Position numbers and translations under genes: made by a program. This document shows, piece after piece, positions 53,669-64,000 of a stretch of 64,000 bases of DNA. The stretch covers positions 62,001-126,000 of the forward strand of contig QXCR01000193.1 in the NCBI GenBank assembly GCA_004380135.1. The letters are read 5' to 3'. The notes under the pieces are model-generated. The model saw only the letters and a list, made by a program, of their open reading frames with translations, made no database searches and was not told the origin of the DNA. Origin of the DNA: Stemphylium vesicarium (taxonomy: Eukaryota > Ascomycota > Dothideomycetes > Pleosporales > Pleosporaceae). Numbering within the stretch: position 1 is the stretch's first letter; each line of letters starts with the position of its first letter.

Positions 53669-54887
53669 AGAGGCAGTGTCTTTTTCCTGTCGCAGTTCTT
53701 TGTATTAAGCTTCACATAGAATAAAAATAGTTCTGCCTGCTCGCACTAAAACCCCAAATCACTGAGTTCTGCGGAAACGGATGCCTTTACGTTACATCCT
53801 ACCCTTCATTTCTTACCCGCTGTCGTATTATAGGTCTTGTAACATCGAAATTCGATTCTGCTGATAGTCGCGGCGTTGCCTGCGCAACATATCGGCAACG
53901 TTGACAAGTAGCCTTGGCGAGCTAGATAGACGAGCGTTTGCCAGAAGATGTTGCTTTCATGGCTCATGAGCGCTTATATCGTCTGGTGATGTGCTGTGAT
54001 GACCCGTCCACCGATTTCTTGTATCTCTTTGTGTGACTCGGGGTGTACGGCTGAACGAGGACGAGACGACGAGCATGGACGATGGAAAGGCGATACCGTA
54101 TTTGGAACCGATGCATATACTGTAGAAATTCTTCAAATTTCTGCCAGGCTCGGGGACGCTCTATCGGTCGCGCGCTTTATGGGCCAAATCTCCATGTCGC
54201 TGAAGAAGGTGGAATGCTCGAGAAGGGTCTTGAGGCACGCTCGTCCCTCCTTGCATAGTGTCGCGAAGTATATCTAGGCAAGCTTTTCGTAAAGTGTACC
54301 TCGGGTAGAGTCGATAGAGTCGGGCTTTCCAGTGATGTCAGTGATGTATCCAGATACACGACGGGCGAGCGCGAATACTGGCTGGCTTCGCCACCCGCTA
54401 AATCGAAAACGTGGTGCTGACTCGGAACGCGGCCGGAACACGTCGGAAACTCCACCTCCCCTGAGCTACACTCTGCACTATGCATCCTTGAGCCGTGACG
54501 CGCCGCTCAAACACTGCTTTGTACACCATGCCGGACATAGAATTTTTTTGGAAACACACTCAAGGTTTTAAAGCCAGCAGCGCTTCTACACCTGGGTATC
54601 GGAACACTTGGAGCCACATGACGCCGACGCGATGCACGCGGCACGACATGTGCGCCATCAAGCTGAAACATCAAGCGCCGGGAATGTGATAGGATATGGG
54701 CAAATAGTATATGAGATCTTCCAGCTTCATGGCTATTGTTAACGCAGAGTTCCAACAGGTAAATCCTCTACCAAGTGTCTACAAACGGCGTACGAGAAAC
54801 AAAATACGAATACGTGTCTGCGCGCACAACTACATTTAATTTTGGACCCGGACCCAGTGGACACTCACGCGATACACTACTGATACT
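53669..54887. other. Convergent intergenic region
   Basis: About 1.2 kb between the stops of the monooxygenase and NmrA/isoflavone-reductase-like genes. Frames of up to about 100 codons here appear random. Confidence 0.4.
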
Positions 54888-55946
54888 CTATGAACGACCG
54901 GGGATGATGGTAGGCGGCATATGAACCACCGGATACTTTCCATCAAGGGTATCCCGCAAGTCAACCTCCAGATCATTGAGCTTCAAGCCCAATCGCTCGT
55001 CCCAGGGGTTCAGCTTTCGCAAATCGCCAGCAACCTCGCCATCGACCTTACTGCAAGTCACAGCCCGTACGACAAAAGCCATACCCCATGGGCTTCCTTC
55101 GGCGATGAACTTGCGTCCTCGCTCGATCAATTCAGTCGACTTGACATGATCCTTCTTCCACTGCTTGCCCGTCAACTTCTCTAGGATAGAGATGAGTTTG
55201 TTCTGCGTCAGTGTGTGGCCAGCGAGATGGACGTATTGGTTCTTTGAGTCGTTGTATGCCACCTGGTCGATGAGGAGATTGCCAACGGCTCGCGCAACAT
55301 ATGGACGTGTGCTTCCGGAGAAGGGGCTCTCGCCATCATCGATGATCATGGCCTCTTGCTTTTCGAGGTCGAATCCAAGAAGCCCGTCAAGCAGACACTA
55401 GGCTAAAGTCAGCGAGTTGGTATCTCACTCCGAGAGGATACACGACATACGTATTCGATCCATGGGTTGCAGATGATGGCAGTCCAGCTAATTGAATCCT
55501 GTTTAGATTCAAGGTACTCCACAAATTGCCTCTTGTACGTAGCCACGCCTACATTGTACAGCGGGTGGTATGTGCGAACTCCGTAGTCGGACGGGACAAA
55601 TCGATCGACGCCTGCTTTGATGGCCGCGTCGATGATCATCTTCTGGTCGACTGAGACATCGTAATTCAGAAAGGACATGGCGACATTTTGCCCTTTGAAT
55701 GCCTCCTCGAGAGATGCACGGCTGTAGTCTGATCGAACAACTCGGACTCCATCTAGGAAGGTTGCAGTCGATGTCTCTCGAGTCAAGACTGTGACTTTCA
55801 GTTTGTCGGGATGATTGAGCAATTCTTTCAGAATGTAGAGCCCGATGTTCCCGCTTGCCTTTGTCTCGTCAGTACGCAGAAGGTGAATGGGAAATGTGGG
55901 TAGTACTTACACCGATCAAGATTACGTTGCGCACTGATGATCCCAT
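54888..55946 (-). CDS. NmrA/isoflavone-reductase-like protein
   Basis: NAD(P)H-dependent reductase of the atypical SDR (PCBER/isoflavone reductase-like) type. Model: complement(join(54888..55397,55451..55858,55911..55946)), 317 aa. The first exon (12 codons) ends in VILIG and joins ASGNIGLYILKELLNHPD, completing the GxxGxxG motif. VTVLTRETS carries the NADP-binding Arg. VVRSDYSRASLEEAFKGQNV and IDAAIKAGVDRFVPSDYGVR follow, then TYKRQFVEYLES with the Lys typical of isoflavone reductases, and WTAIICNPWIEYCLLDGLLG. The protein lies between two other oxidoreductases. Confidence 0.88.
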
Positions 55947-57120
55947 CTTCACGAAGATGCTGGTTGCTGAGAATAAGTACTCGTGGAGACTTGGAGAATC
56001 TGGTATAGGAAGTGTTGCTGTAGAGCGAGAATCGGATGTAGGATTCACGGCGAGCTGTACGTTTGTAGTTGCATGTATCTCACCTCAATACATACATTTA
56101 TATGTTCTCCACCGTAGTGTAGTGGAAAAGGACCGAATGGAAAGCACGCACTTACGATAGCTAGCGGACCAAATCCAAGCCGTATGACGCGACGGTGTAT
56201 CGGACGAAGGTATAATGTACGAAGATAAATTGCACTAGGACATGTTGTACAAATGTGTCTCGTACGATAATACATTGTATGTTGGGAGCATGCTGGGATA
56301 GCAGTTTCATCCGCTGTCAGAACCAAAACGAGCAGGCAGATGGAAACCACAGCGAGCCAAAGGCCCGCTTCCCTTGTGCTACCAGAGAGATGCACTTGCC
56401 TGCCTCTAGTATGCTAAGAGAAGCCCCGAAAAGGATAGTTGCCGGGATTGATCTCGAACTGTCCCGGGGCTCGAACAGCATCGTGGTATTGCCTAAGAGT
56501 ATGTACGGGCAGTTTCGACTGCATTTCTTGTGTTCGTTAAGAGAGGTCGGTGTATCGCTGCCAACAACGATGCTAGCATTCTGGTTGTGAAGGGTCGCGA
56601 GTCCGACTAGGTAGGGTCCTACCTCCCAGGCGAAGTCAGCATTGAGCACGCAAGGCGTGAATGCCTGACTCAGGAATTGGCTTACAAACACGCCATCAAG
56701 CTTCTCGTATGCGGCATGGCCGAAACCTTGTGTTGACACCATCGCGTCACTTGGAGACGTGGTCAATCTTCTCGTACAGTGTTTTCACCTCGATACAACT
56801 CTAGATGGTGAGCGCAGACAAGAATGCCAATGCTAAGTTCCTTAATCGCAAGCGTTGATGATTCGTGGTCCAGTATACCAACATGCGTGTTAGCACATGA
56901 AAGTCGCAGCGTCATCCCAAACCTTGGAGGCCGAAGAAGTGGGGCGTCTGCGGAACGAAATCGGAACGCGCCCTGCACCTCACCTCGGGACCACACTAAG
57001 TCCACGGAGTCTGACCCGAAAGCGCCTTTGATGCTCACCGTACCTCGAGTGATTTATAATCTGGCCCACTATACATCGTACACTGAATGTACGCAGTGAG
57101 TCGCTTTGACATCTGGGACC
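55947..57120. other. Intergenic, divergent
   Basis: About 1.2 kb between divergent reductase genes. A 149-codon minus-strand frame (56317-56766) is open but without recognisable features; I do not call it a gene. Confidence 0.4.
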
Positions 57121-58333
57121 ATGACAACAATCGACCACGGGAGGCGTGGCCTTGTAGCTGTACGACACCTGTCCTCCCAGGTTCGGCACCCTTGGGATTA
57201 ACAAGACCATCAGATCACTGGCGCCAATGGAACAATCGGATACGCAAGCGTGGTATATGCACTGCAGACCGGGTATCGCGTGCGCTGCATCGTGCGCAGC
57301 CCTTCCGCGATTGAAACCATCAAATCCGGACCATCCGTGCAAGAATACCTGCATCTCGTAGAATATGCCATCGTTCCGGACAACACCATCGCGGGGGCAT
57401 ACGATGAGGCCATCTCTGGCGCAGACTATGTCGTGCACATAGCCGGGGCCTGGCCTCTCCCATGGCTGCATCCCGACAACGACATCTATTGGCCATTTAT
57501 CAACTCGACCAAGAATCTTGTCGCAGCAGGGGAAAAGTGCAAAAGTGTGAAGAGAATGGTGTTCACGCAAGCTGGTGCGGGGCTGGTCGATGCTGGAGAT
57601 GGGGATACGTTGGGAAGACGCATGGATCGTGTTATGAATGGTATGATTGAATCCATCAAATCGCATTGTTGCCATAGACTACATGTTGGCTGACGGACTA
57701 CACGCAGAACACGTGCCCCCCTCTCCCTCATCCCTAGAACAAAAACCACCCCTCAAGTCCCCCCACCATGCCTACTGCGCTGCAAAGGCACAATGCATGC
57801 AATACCTCAAGGCCCTGCGGGCTTCCGGGCAACTCCCTTTCTCCGTCGCCCAAGTTATCCCAGGAACCGTTATCGGACCTTCTGAGTTCTGTCACACGTC
57901 TACGGAGGCGTTTGCGCACCTTGATCGCCAGAGCAAAGCGCTGCTGTTCGATGAAAATACCCCACGGTATGCATTCGGATTCGTGCACGTGACAGACTGC
58001 GCCAGGGTGCATGTTGAGACATTGGATGAGACGAAAGTCGGGAATAAAGACTTACCGGACTGGTTCATCGCTGCGGGGACGGTAGAAGAGGGTGTGGATG
58101 GCGATGAGTTGTGGAATGCGGCGGCGGACATGGTCGAACATGAGTTCGCGGATCAAGTCAGCACTGGAGTGTTCAAAGTCGGGCGAGACAGGGTGCCTAT
58201 CAACATTCCGTTTCGGGCGGACTCGAGGTTGACAGAGAAGATGCTTCTTGCGGGAGAGCGTATTAGGGTGTTTCAAGACAGCGTCAGGGATGTGGCGAAG
58301 TGGTATCTCACGTTCAGGAAAGACGAAGTCTAA
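57121..58333 (+). CDS. Extended SDR, dihydroflavonol-4-reductase-like
   Basis: NAD(P)-dependent epimerase/dehydratase-family reductase. Model: join(57121..57159,57214..57640,57708..58333), 363 aa. The 13-codon first exon (MTTIDHGRRGLVA) joins ITGANGTIGYASVVYALQTG, giving the intact glycine motif. VRCIVRSPSAIE, GADYVVHIAGAWPLP, FINSTKNLVAAGEKCKSVKR and MVFTQAGAG follow as in DFR/cinnamoyl-CoA-reductase relatives. HHAYCAAKAQCMQYLKAL holds the catalytic YxxxK (YCAAK). PFSVAQVIPGTVIGPSEF is the usual substrate-side motif. The second intron (GTATGA..CGCAG) restores the frame at MN-EHVPPSP. Confidence 0.86.
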
Positions 58334-58380
58334 GCTCATACGCGTTGTATTAACGGACTTTTTTATGTGAATGGTGTCGT

Positions 58381-60714
58381 CTACCACTTGAAGCTCTCCT
58401 CGAAATACTCCACCCCCGTATGACCAATACCGAGCATTTCCACGCTAGCCTTCCTTGCTTGGTCGGCCATGAGGGCTGGTCCGCATGCGATGACGGCTAG
58501 TCGCTGACACTTTGCATTCTCTGCCGCCTCTTCCACCACCCTGTGAACATCAGGTCTATGAGCCATGAGTCTGACGCTCTTGAGGTCTCTGCCCAATACA
58601 TCATTCGTGGCCTGCTCGTCTCTGGTGATGTGCACCTCCACCTCGACTCTTTCGTCGCCGAGGACTCCTTCAAAGTCGCGGAGGACAGATGCGAGGAACG
58701 CATGCTCGCGGACTGCCCACACCACCTTTACGTTCTGGACATGCGAGGAAGCAGAGAGAAGGTCGGCGATGTGAGACAATGGCACGGCGATTCCCGTCCC
58801 GCCGACGACGAACAAGACGCTCGTAAAAGTGCGAAGAGGAATAGTGTGTCCGTATGGTCCATCGATCAGTACCCGAAGCTGCTTGGGATGCAAGAGACAA
58901 CTTGATCTCAGACGCGACGTGAATCCGTTATAAGGCCGAACAAGAAACACGAGATTGGGAAAGGCTTCGGATTTGTCGTGTGCCAGGAGCAGGTCAGACT
59001 CACTGGAAGAGGCAGACGAGCTGTGCGAAGGCGCGGGTCTGGATGCTAGTGGTGATAGAGGGGTGGATCCCCTGATGTCCGCGTCCGATGCGACGTACGC
59101 CAGCGTGAATGGATGACTTTGATGCGCATGTAGCAGGCCGTCCAGCACATGTATGTAGTAGTATGTGCCTGGTCTGGGAGCAATAACACTCTTACTGCCA
59201 TCTACATCCAGTCGCACCAGGTTGCTGTTGGGGTCGAAAGTCGCTCGGGCTCGAGTGTTGAGCGGGAAGCGACTGAATGCGACGATCCGCGCAAGACGCA
59301 AGAGCCTGTCGGCAACCCAGACCGCGAGGCATGGCCAGATGAAGATGTTCCATTCTCCGGCAGTGAAGATTTCGACGTGGTAGTACATGGACCATAACGC
59401 GGCGATGGAGAGTACGATGTGCGTGACAAGAAAGACTTCATAATGGCTGCGACGGATCCCATAGACCGAGAAAGCGAGAAGGGCACACATAGCGATGGTC
59501 GCAACCTCGCCATTCCAGAAGTAATGTTTCGTCCAATGCTTGAGAAAGCTTGGCCATCCTCCTCTTTCCAGAATCATCACGGTGTAGCCCACGCTGTGGA
59601 TCACAGCCTGCACCGTTGCTACTCTAGCCACCCATCGATGAAAGGCATTGTACGTGCCGAACCCCCACCCTGTTATCCAGATCAAGACGTCGTTGCGCAT
59701 GCCGAAAAGCCATACCAGAGGGAAGTTCGCCAACGAGATGATGCCGGTCCGATCCGATACATAGCGAAGCAGTTGCGCAGACTTCTCCGGCCAGTAAATG
59801 TTGCCTTCAGTGAGACTGTAGGAGCAGCTACAGAGCGCGATGTTCAAGGAAACGAATAGTATTATTGTGAGCGACTGTATCCGGGCTGGTATCGTGCACC
59901 AGCCCCATGGTCTGGAACATCGATCACCAAATGCAGCTGGTGTCGTAACGTGCCGCTTCAACCATGTTCGAGACGCAGCAAAGGCGCCATATGGCTTCAG
60001 CGGAGTGTTGTGTTCAAGTTCTGGGAGACTTTGATAGGCCCTGTTTCTGGACTGAGGCTTGCCGATGAGCGCACAGAGACGGGTCGCAATACCGACGGCA
60101 ATGACTGCGATCCAGAAGTAGTACATGCACCACCTATAAGCTCGTGTCAACTACTTTCGCGAAACCACTAGGCTGTCCGCTTACCCATAGACGAGGTGTA
60201 TCTCGTACTCCCAGAACGCAACGTCCTGTGCGACGCTGTTAGCCAAATACTACGATATCCACACTCCAGGTAAGATACATACCATGGTGGTGAATACTCG
60301 ATTAAAAAATGCGCTCTCGGGTATCACAAGGTGGTCCAGGTCAGGGAACGTTAAGGCCTCAGTCGCAGATATCCTCTCGACTCTCGCCTTGCTCTCCGGC
60401 GGCCACTGATTTACTACGTCTTGCAGAGAGGGAAGTGTGACATTCGCATGTTCATAGCACCAGGAATTCTGGCCCGCGATCCACTTTGCAATTTCGCCAT
60501 CGTGCTCGCAGTACTCATCGAAACAAAGGTACAACGATGTAATGCGCAAGTCGCTCAGACACGCGTTCACCTTTCTCGAAAGCGACAGATCGGTATCGTT
60601 GAAAGTCGCATAATTGGCGACCGTCTCGCAAGCCAAAGGACAAAACTTTCCCGAGTAGAGGGCGTGCGCTACATCGGCGGAGGCTGCAAGTACAGAAAGA
60701 GCAAAAACGCGCAT
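58381..60714 (-). CDS. Ferric reductase (FRE) transmembrane flavocytochrome
   Basis: Plasma-membrane metalloreductase that moves electrons from NADPH through FAD and two hemes to external Fe3+/Cu2+. Model: complement(join(58381..60133,60185..60225,60283..60714)), 741 aa. A signal peptide (VFALSVLAASADVAHA) precedes an extracellular Cys-containing domain (CPLACETVANY, CFDEYCEHDGEIAKWI). The ferric-reductase domain has heme ligands in HRWVARVATVQAVIHSVGY and HYEVFLVTHIVLSIAALWSM. HPFTLAYVAS binds FAD; VLFVVGGTGIAVPLSHI and VIACGPALMADQARKA bind NADPH. A Ser-rich loop sits inside the FAD domain. The stop is 48 bp from the convergent SDR stop. Confidence 0.92.
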
Positions 60715-60841
60715 CTGTGGACGCGATTGAAGGGGATGAGATGGTGCAACCTCGGAGATTGGCGGGGTGCGAAAATCTTATCAGATGGGCGTAGACTTGG
60801 CTTGCGCTAAAGATCAACACTAGCCGTCCGGCATGACCCTC
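60715..60841. other. Ferric reductase upstream flank
   Basis: Only 127 bp separate the ferric reductase ATG from the left terminal repeat of the Tc1-like element, so the element sits in or beside this promoter. Confidence 0.5.
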
Positions 60842-60874
60842 CACGCGGTTGACAAAAAAAAGCCGACTCACCGA
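60842..60874 (+). repeat. Left terminal inverted repeat of Tc1-like element
   Basis: Starts CACGCGGTTGAC, then eight A, then GCCGACTCACCGA. It is identical over 33 bp to the reverse complement of 62270-62302. Confidence 0.9.
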
Positions 60875-61051
60875 TGCTCCACACCATCACGATTAGTACT
60901 GCAACACCACCAAAACAACATGTAATATCACATATTTGGGCTCAAATCGAAGCGTGACGCTATTCAGTTGTATGGAAAAGCTATATGTCCAAGTTTTTTA
61001 GGGGTTGTCGCTTAAAAGGAGCGTTTAGGCTTTGTTTTCACTTATTTTTCT

Positions 61052-62158
61052 TTAGTACCTAGTCATTCTACCCTCCATATTAATATAAGCTTGCAGTCTT
61101 TCGGGCATCTGATTGACGCGATCATTAATGAAGCCTTGTGATACATTTCCCTAGCCTTCACAAGCTAATTCTCTCGTCTCAAACTTATCCTAATGGGGAA
61201 ACTTCTTGAGATGTTGCTTCATCACTTGCCAGCAGTTTTCTATGGGTGAAAGATCAGGACTGTTGGGTGAGTTGAAGTAGTAATCAAGCTGGTTATCCCG
61301 TTTCCAGAGAGCTACGAGGTTTACCTGGCTGCCTCCGCCGTGGCCGCTGTCGTTGTCTTCTTCTAGAATGAATGGGGGGTCAGTTTGGAGCCATTTCTTC
61401 ACCACCGGCTCGAGGATTTGGTCCCTGTAAGCACTCAAGGAGAGCTTGCCATTGCGGTTGCCGGCGACCTTGTAAAAGGTGAGGTTTGACTTGAAGTTGT
61501 AGCCAACAGCTCCCCAGATGTGGGAGGTTTCCCAATCTTTCTCCTTATCCCGATTGAGCTGTTCCTGAATACAATCGCCACAATAACGCTCCCCAGGCTT
61601 CCGAACAATGCGAAGCTTGCCTTGGGGACCTACACGGCAGTGTACTTCATCTGAAAAGCGTACGTCATGCCAATCCTGAGGTTCTGGCTTGAGTGCAAGG
61701 AGCGTTTCGGCATGCTTCACCCGTATCTTTGCACAACGTTGAGATACCCATCCCTTTGTACAAGCAATACATTTTGAATACTCAAGAGAGCCAAGAGCAC
61801 GTTGTAGTGTTCTCCCAGAGACTTCAAAGTCTAGTTCTTGAGCCAATTGTGGCCAAGTAAGTACTCTTGCATCCCATCCAACGTCTTGGAGGAATCTGTC
61901 AGCTTGCCGGACTTGTGAAGGGCTCAAAAGAGCTTTCCGGCCTCTTCTTTCTGGTGAAGTTTGACGATTGTGATGTCTCCGGCTGCTCTCATCGCTTTTG
62001 TCGCTTAATATTGCCCATCCCTGTTGCTTGTTGACGCCATAGAAGCGGTACAAGTCGCTGTGCAAGTATGTGATGCCCTTGGCGTCCATGAACTCCGCAG
62101 CACTCTTGATCTTCGCCTTTTTAGGGGTCTCAATCTCGCGATTTGTGCTTTTGGGCAT
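61052..62158 (-). pseudogene. Tc1/mariner-type DDE transposase, RIP-damaged
   Basis: Transposase of the element, starting at ATG 62158 (MPKSTNREIETPKKAKIKSA). An N-terminal helix-turn-helix region (YGVNKQQGWAILSDKSDE) and second HTH (LTWPQLAQELDFEVSGRTLQ) precede the DDE core: VRFSDEVHCRV, FILEEDNDSGHG and NSPNSPDLSPIENCW. The frame stops at TAG 61190-61192, but the same frame continues DKFETRELACEG, meets a second TAG, and goes on (GFINDRVNQMPERLQAYINM) to TAA at 61052-61054. Both stops sit where Trp is expected, and TGG-to-TAG is what RIP (CpA to TpA on the other strand) produces. Confidence 0.85.
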
Positions 62159-62269
62159 GACGAAAAAGATGCGCGCAAAAGAATTGGGGGTTTCTAGGGT
62201 GGTGGTGGAGGTATTGAGTTGGGATAACAGCTGGTTAGCATTTGGCGGTGTTGTTGTGGGGTGCGCAGC

Positions 62270-62302
62270 TCGGTGAGTCGGCTTTTTTTTGTCAACCGCG
62301 TG
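62270..62302 (-). repeat. Right terminal inverted repeat of Tc1-like element
   Basis: Reverse complement of the left repeat, with no mismatch over 33 bp including the eight-base A/T run. Confidence 0.9.
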
Positions 62303-62622
62303 CTACCTTTGTTAAACGTAACATGGTTGGCAAGCGAGCGGCGCACCCCACCAACTTTCTGCGCCTGTTCAAGCGCACACCACAACCATGTTAAGAGATA
62401 ACATATACAAATTTATATAGCCGATTAATTAGTATCTAGAGAATTATTTTTGCACGTATGTGACTTGTGAGCAGTCTCTTTACACCTCCTGCATCGCGCG
62501 AGAGCCTGGCGGCTAACGCCTAATCGCTCACCACCTTAACGCTATTTACGCTTGATCTATAGATCAGCCTCCTTTTAAGTTATTATATCCTCTCCTTCTC
62601 TCTTTGTTAAGGTCCTACGCTT

Positions 62623-63645
62623 TTATATCCGCTTCTTTTTACGCTGCCTACGCTTACTCGCTGCTTCGTTGGCTCTCTTAAGGCTGGCGATCCGATCGCG
62701 CATTAGCTTAGCTAAGAGCATCATCACCTTAGCGCCCTTTTTAAGCTGGTCGATCGCTTCAATAATCGGCGCTAGTGATGAGCTCTTATGCCGGCGTACG
62801 CGCTCACGTATTAGAGTTGATTGAGCATCAAGTTCACGTACGTTGCTCAGCGTACGAGCCTCCCAGACAGCCTCTGGCAGAGTAGCTAGAGAAGGTGTAC
62901 GCAGCTAAACATGAAGCTTTAATAGAACAGTATCTAGCTAGAGAGGTACAGGGCCTGCGCCTCGAAAGGCTAAGTAGATATTAGCTAAGGTAAACGATTG
63001 ATTAAACGCTACCTTAAAGGCAGGCAGGGACTCAAGCTTGGTGATGTGGTTGATATGGTGGCGGATTAGGCTCTCAACCTCACGGCTGTACGCGCGCTTC
63101 AATGGCGAGAAGCAGGCAACGTCAAGAGGCTGGAGTAGGTGAGATGAGTGAGGTGGCATACAGAGCGTGTAGATATTGTTCTCTTTGCAGAGCTCTTAAA
63201 ATTCGAGAGATTGGTGGCTCTTATAGCCGTCAAGGATAAGCAGGCGACGCGCACCTACAACACGAGCCTTCGTGTGAGCGTTGAAGTGCTTTAGCCACTC
63301 GACTCCTAAATCGTTAGTTGTCCAGCCGTTATCGCTAACTGCGATAGCCCAGTCGCGTGGAATACCCTCCTCGTACCAGGCAGACAGGTGATACTAGCTA
63401 GCAAAGATAAGGAACGGCGGTACTGACTAGCTAGCAGCGTTGATCGCAGCGATCGCATTTACCCACTCGCGATTGCCTAGCTAGATAGCCTTTAGCCTGC
63501 ATCTCCTCTCTAACGCTATCACGATAAGTTAAGTCGTGATCTTGCCTATCCTAAAGCTAGCCTCGTCGAAGTTGTAGACGTTATTATTATAGATACTATA
63601 CTTAGGCCACATGATGTCTGAATAATGGTGGAGCAGCGCAACGTC
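62623..63645 (-). pseudogene. Pogo/Fot1-like DDE transposase, heavily RIP-mutated
   Basis: Minus-strand coding remnant of a pogo-type transposase. In order it reads NVYNFDEASFRIG, LGNREWVNAIAAINA, SVPPFLIFAS, YHLSAWYEEGIPRDWAIAVS, NGWTTNDLGVEWLKHFNAHT, RRLLILDGYKSHQSLEF, MPPHSSHLLQPLDVACF, FRGAGPVPL and a basic coiled tail ending KRRQRKKKRI. DDE_1 landmarks (FDE, LLILDG, PPHSSHLLQPLD) are clear. Stops fall where Gln is expected (after INAAS, IFAS and SLEF), as produced by CAG/CAA to TAG/TAA. The N-terminal CENP-B-type DNA-binding region is missing. Flanks are rich in TA and CTAG motifs. Confidence 0.8.
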
Positions 63646-64000
63646 AATATAAGCAACGTTCGATGCTCACAGTTGTGAGAGAGCACGGAGTCAATACAAG
63701 CAGCGTTCAATTTCGCTCGCCTTGGGCCCGAGTACAACAGCCTGTGAGCATGGCGGGGCGGATAAAGCCACGTTGTCATCACCGGTCAGAAGGTATGGGG
63801 CGAAGTGCCCTACTTGGCTCACGCCTCGTTACAACCCAACATGCACGCATCCCAACCACAACCACGGGGTCGAAAGCGCTGTGACATACAATGAGGCACT
63901 GAGGAAGAATCGTCGTGCGCGTCTTCTCTGCAGCCTTTTTCTAGACTTACACTGCCTCCTCATGCCTACGTTTTTCTTCGTTATATACTGCCACCGCTTC
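63646..64000. other. Right end of window, no gene
   Basis: A near-direct repeat of about 22 bp (GTCAATATAAGCAACGTT.. at about 63641 and GTCAATACAAGCAGCGTT.. at about 63690) lies beside the pogo remnant. Otherwise nothing is recognised. Confidence 0.4.

Larger units (their letters stand above)
60842..62302. mobile_element. Tc1/mariner-like DNA transposon
   Basis: 1461-bp element bounded by perfect 33-bp inverted repeats and containing one transposase on the minus strand. The transposase is broken by stop codons, so the copy is probably non-autonomous now. A flanking TA duplication is not visible. Confidence 0.85.

Noticed and set aside
56317..57038. Two successive minus-strand frames (149 and 91 codons) between the reductase genes
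   Set aside because: No motif, no splice link between them, and composition like random sequence. A tRNA-like reading of CCGGGATTGATCTCGAACTGTC was also considered, but the T-loop does not fit.
52180..60714. Calling a secondary-metabolite gene cluster
   Set aside because: There is no polyketide synthase, NRPS, terpene synthase or DMATS in the window; tailoring-type enzymes alone are not enough.
60842..62302. TA target-site duplication for the Tc1-like element
   Set aside because: The bases outside the TIRs are CTC on the left and CTACC on the right, so no TA duplication can be claimed.

Overview
The window looks like a gene-rich euchromatic stretch of a filamentous ascomycete genome, most likely a dothideomycete of the Pleosporales type. 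The grounds are short introns (about 45-65 nt) with GT..AG ends, a Zn2Cys6 regulator beside transporters, CFEM/PTH11-like and HET-domain proteins, and decayed Tc1 and pogo transposons whose stop codons fit repeat-induced point mutation (RIP). The species is not determined. Exon structures were assembled by eye from splice motifs, frame continuity and family conservation; no database search was run.

Layout. 0.9-6.0 kb is a conserved housekeeping block: Pin1/Ess1 prolyl isomerase, RNA polymerase II subunit Rpb9, mitochondrial ribosomal protein uL14m and the H4K20 methyltransferase Set9, in two divergent pairs. 6.7-16.4 kb holds a small secreted DUF4360-like protein, a long trinucleotide microsatellite, a HET-domain pseudogene, a Zn2Cys6 regulator and a CFEM/PTH11-type receptor. 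16.4-20.7 kb is almost gene-free. 20.7-30.6 kb carries a PDR-type ABC transporter, a small tail-anchored ORF, an auxin-efflux-carrier-type transporter, a secreted Ycf48-like beta-propeller and a tyrosinase. 30.6-33.2 kb is mostly empty with a receptor pseudogene.

33.2-41.7 kb looks like a functional neighbourhood: a GH31 glycosidase and an MFS anion:cation symporter-type carrier share a 330-bp divergent promoter, followed by a Zn2Cys6 regulator and an FAD monooxygenase. 42.5-50.8 kb contains an F-box-like pseudogene, an NmrA-type protein, a peculiar 2.7-kb repeat-like interval and a second GH31 gene of alpha-xylosidase type. 52.2-60.7 kb is a redox group: FAD monooxygenase, isoflavone-reductase-like NmrA protein, extended SDR and ferric reductase. 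The right end (60.8-63.6 kb) is a transposon graveyard: a Tc1/mariner-like element with 33-bp perfect terminal inverted repeats, next to a mutated pogo/Fot1-like transposase.

The most unusual signals are (i) a coding-like intron in rpb9 that would give Rpb9 an alternative Cys-rich, acidic C-terminus if retained, and (ii) a 45.9-48.6 kb interval where the hexamer C[A/C]AGTT is strongly over-represented and switches strand at its middle, giving a mirror-image array around decayed coding fragments. No tRNA, rRNA or CRISPR was recognised.
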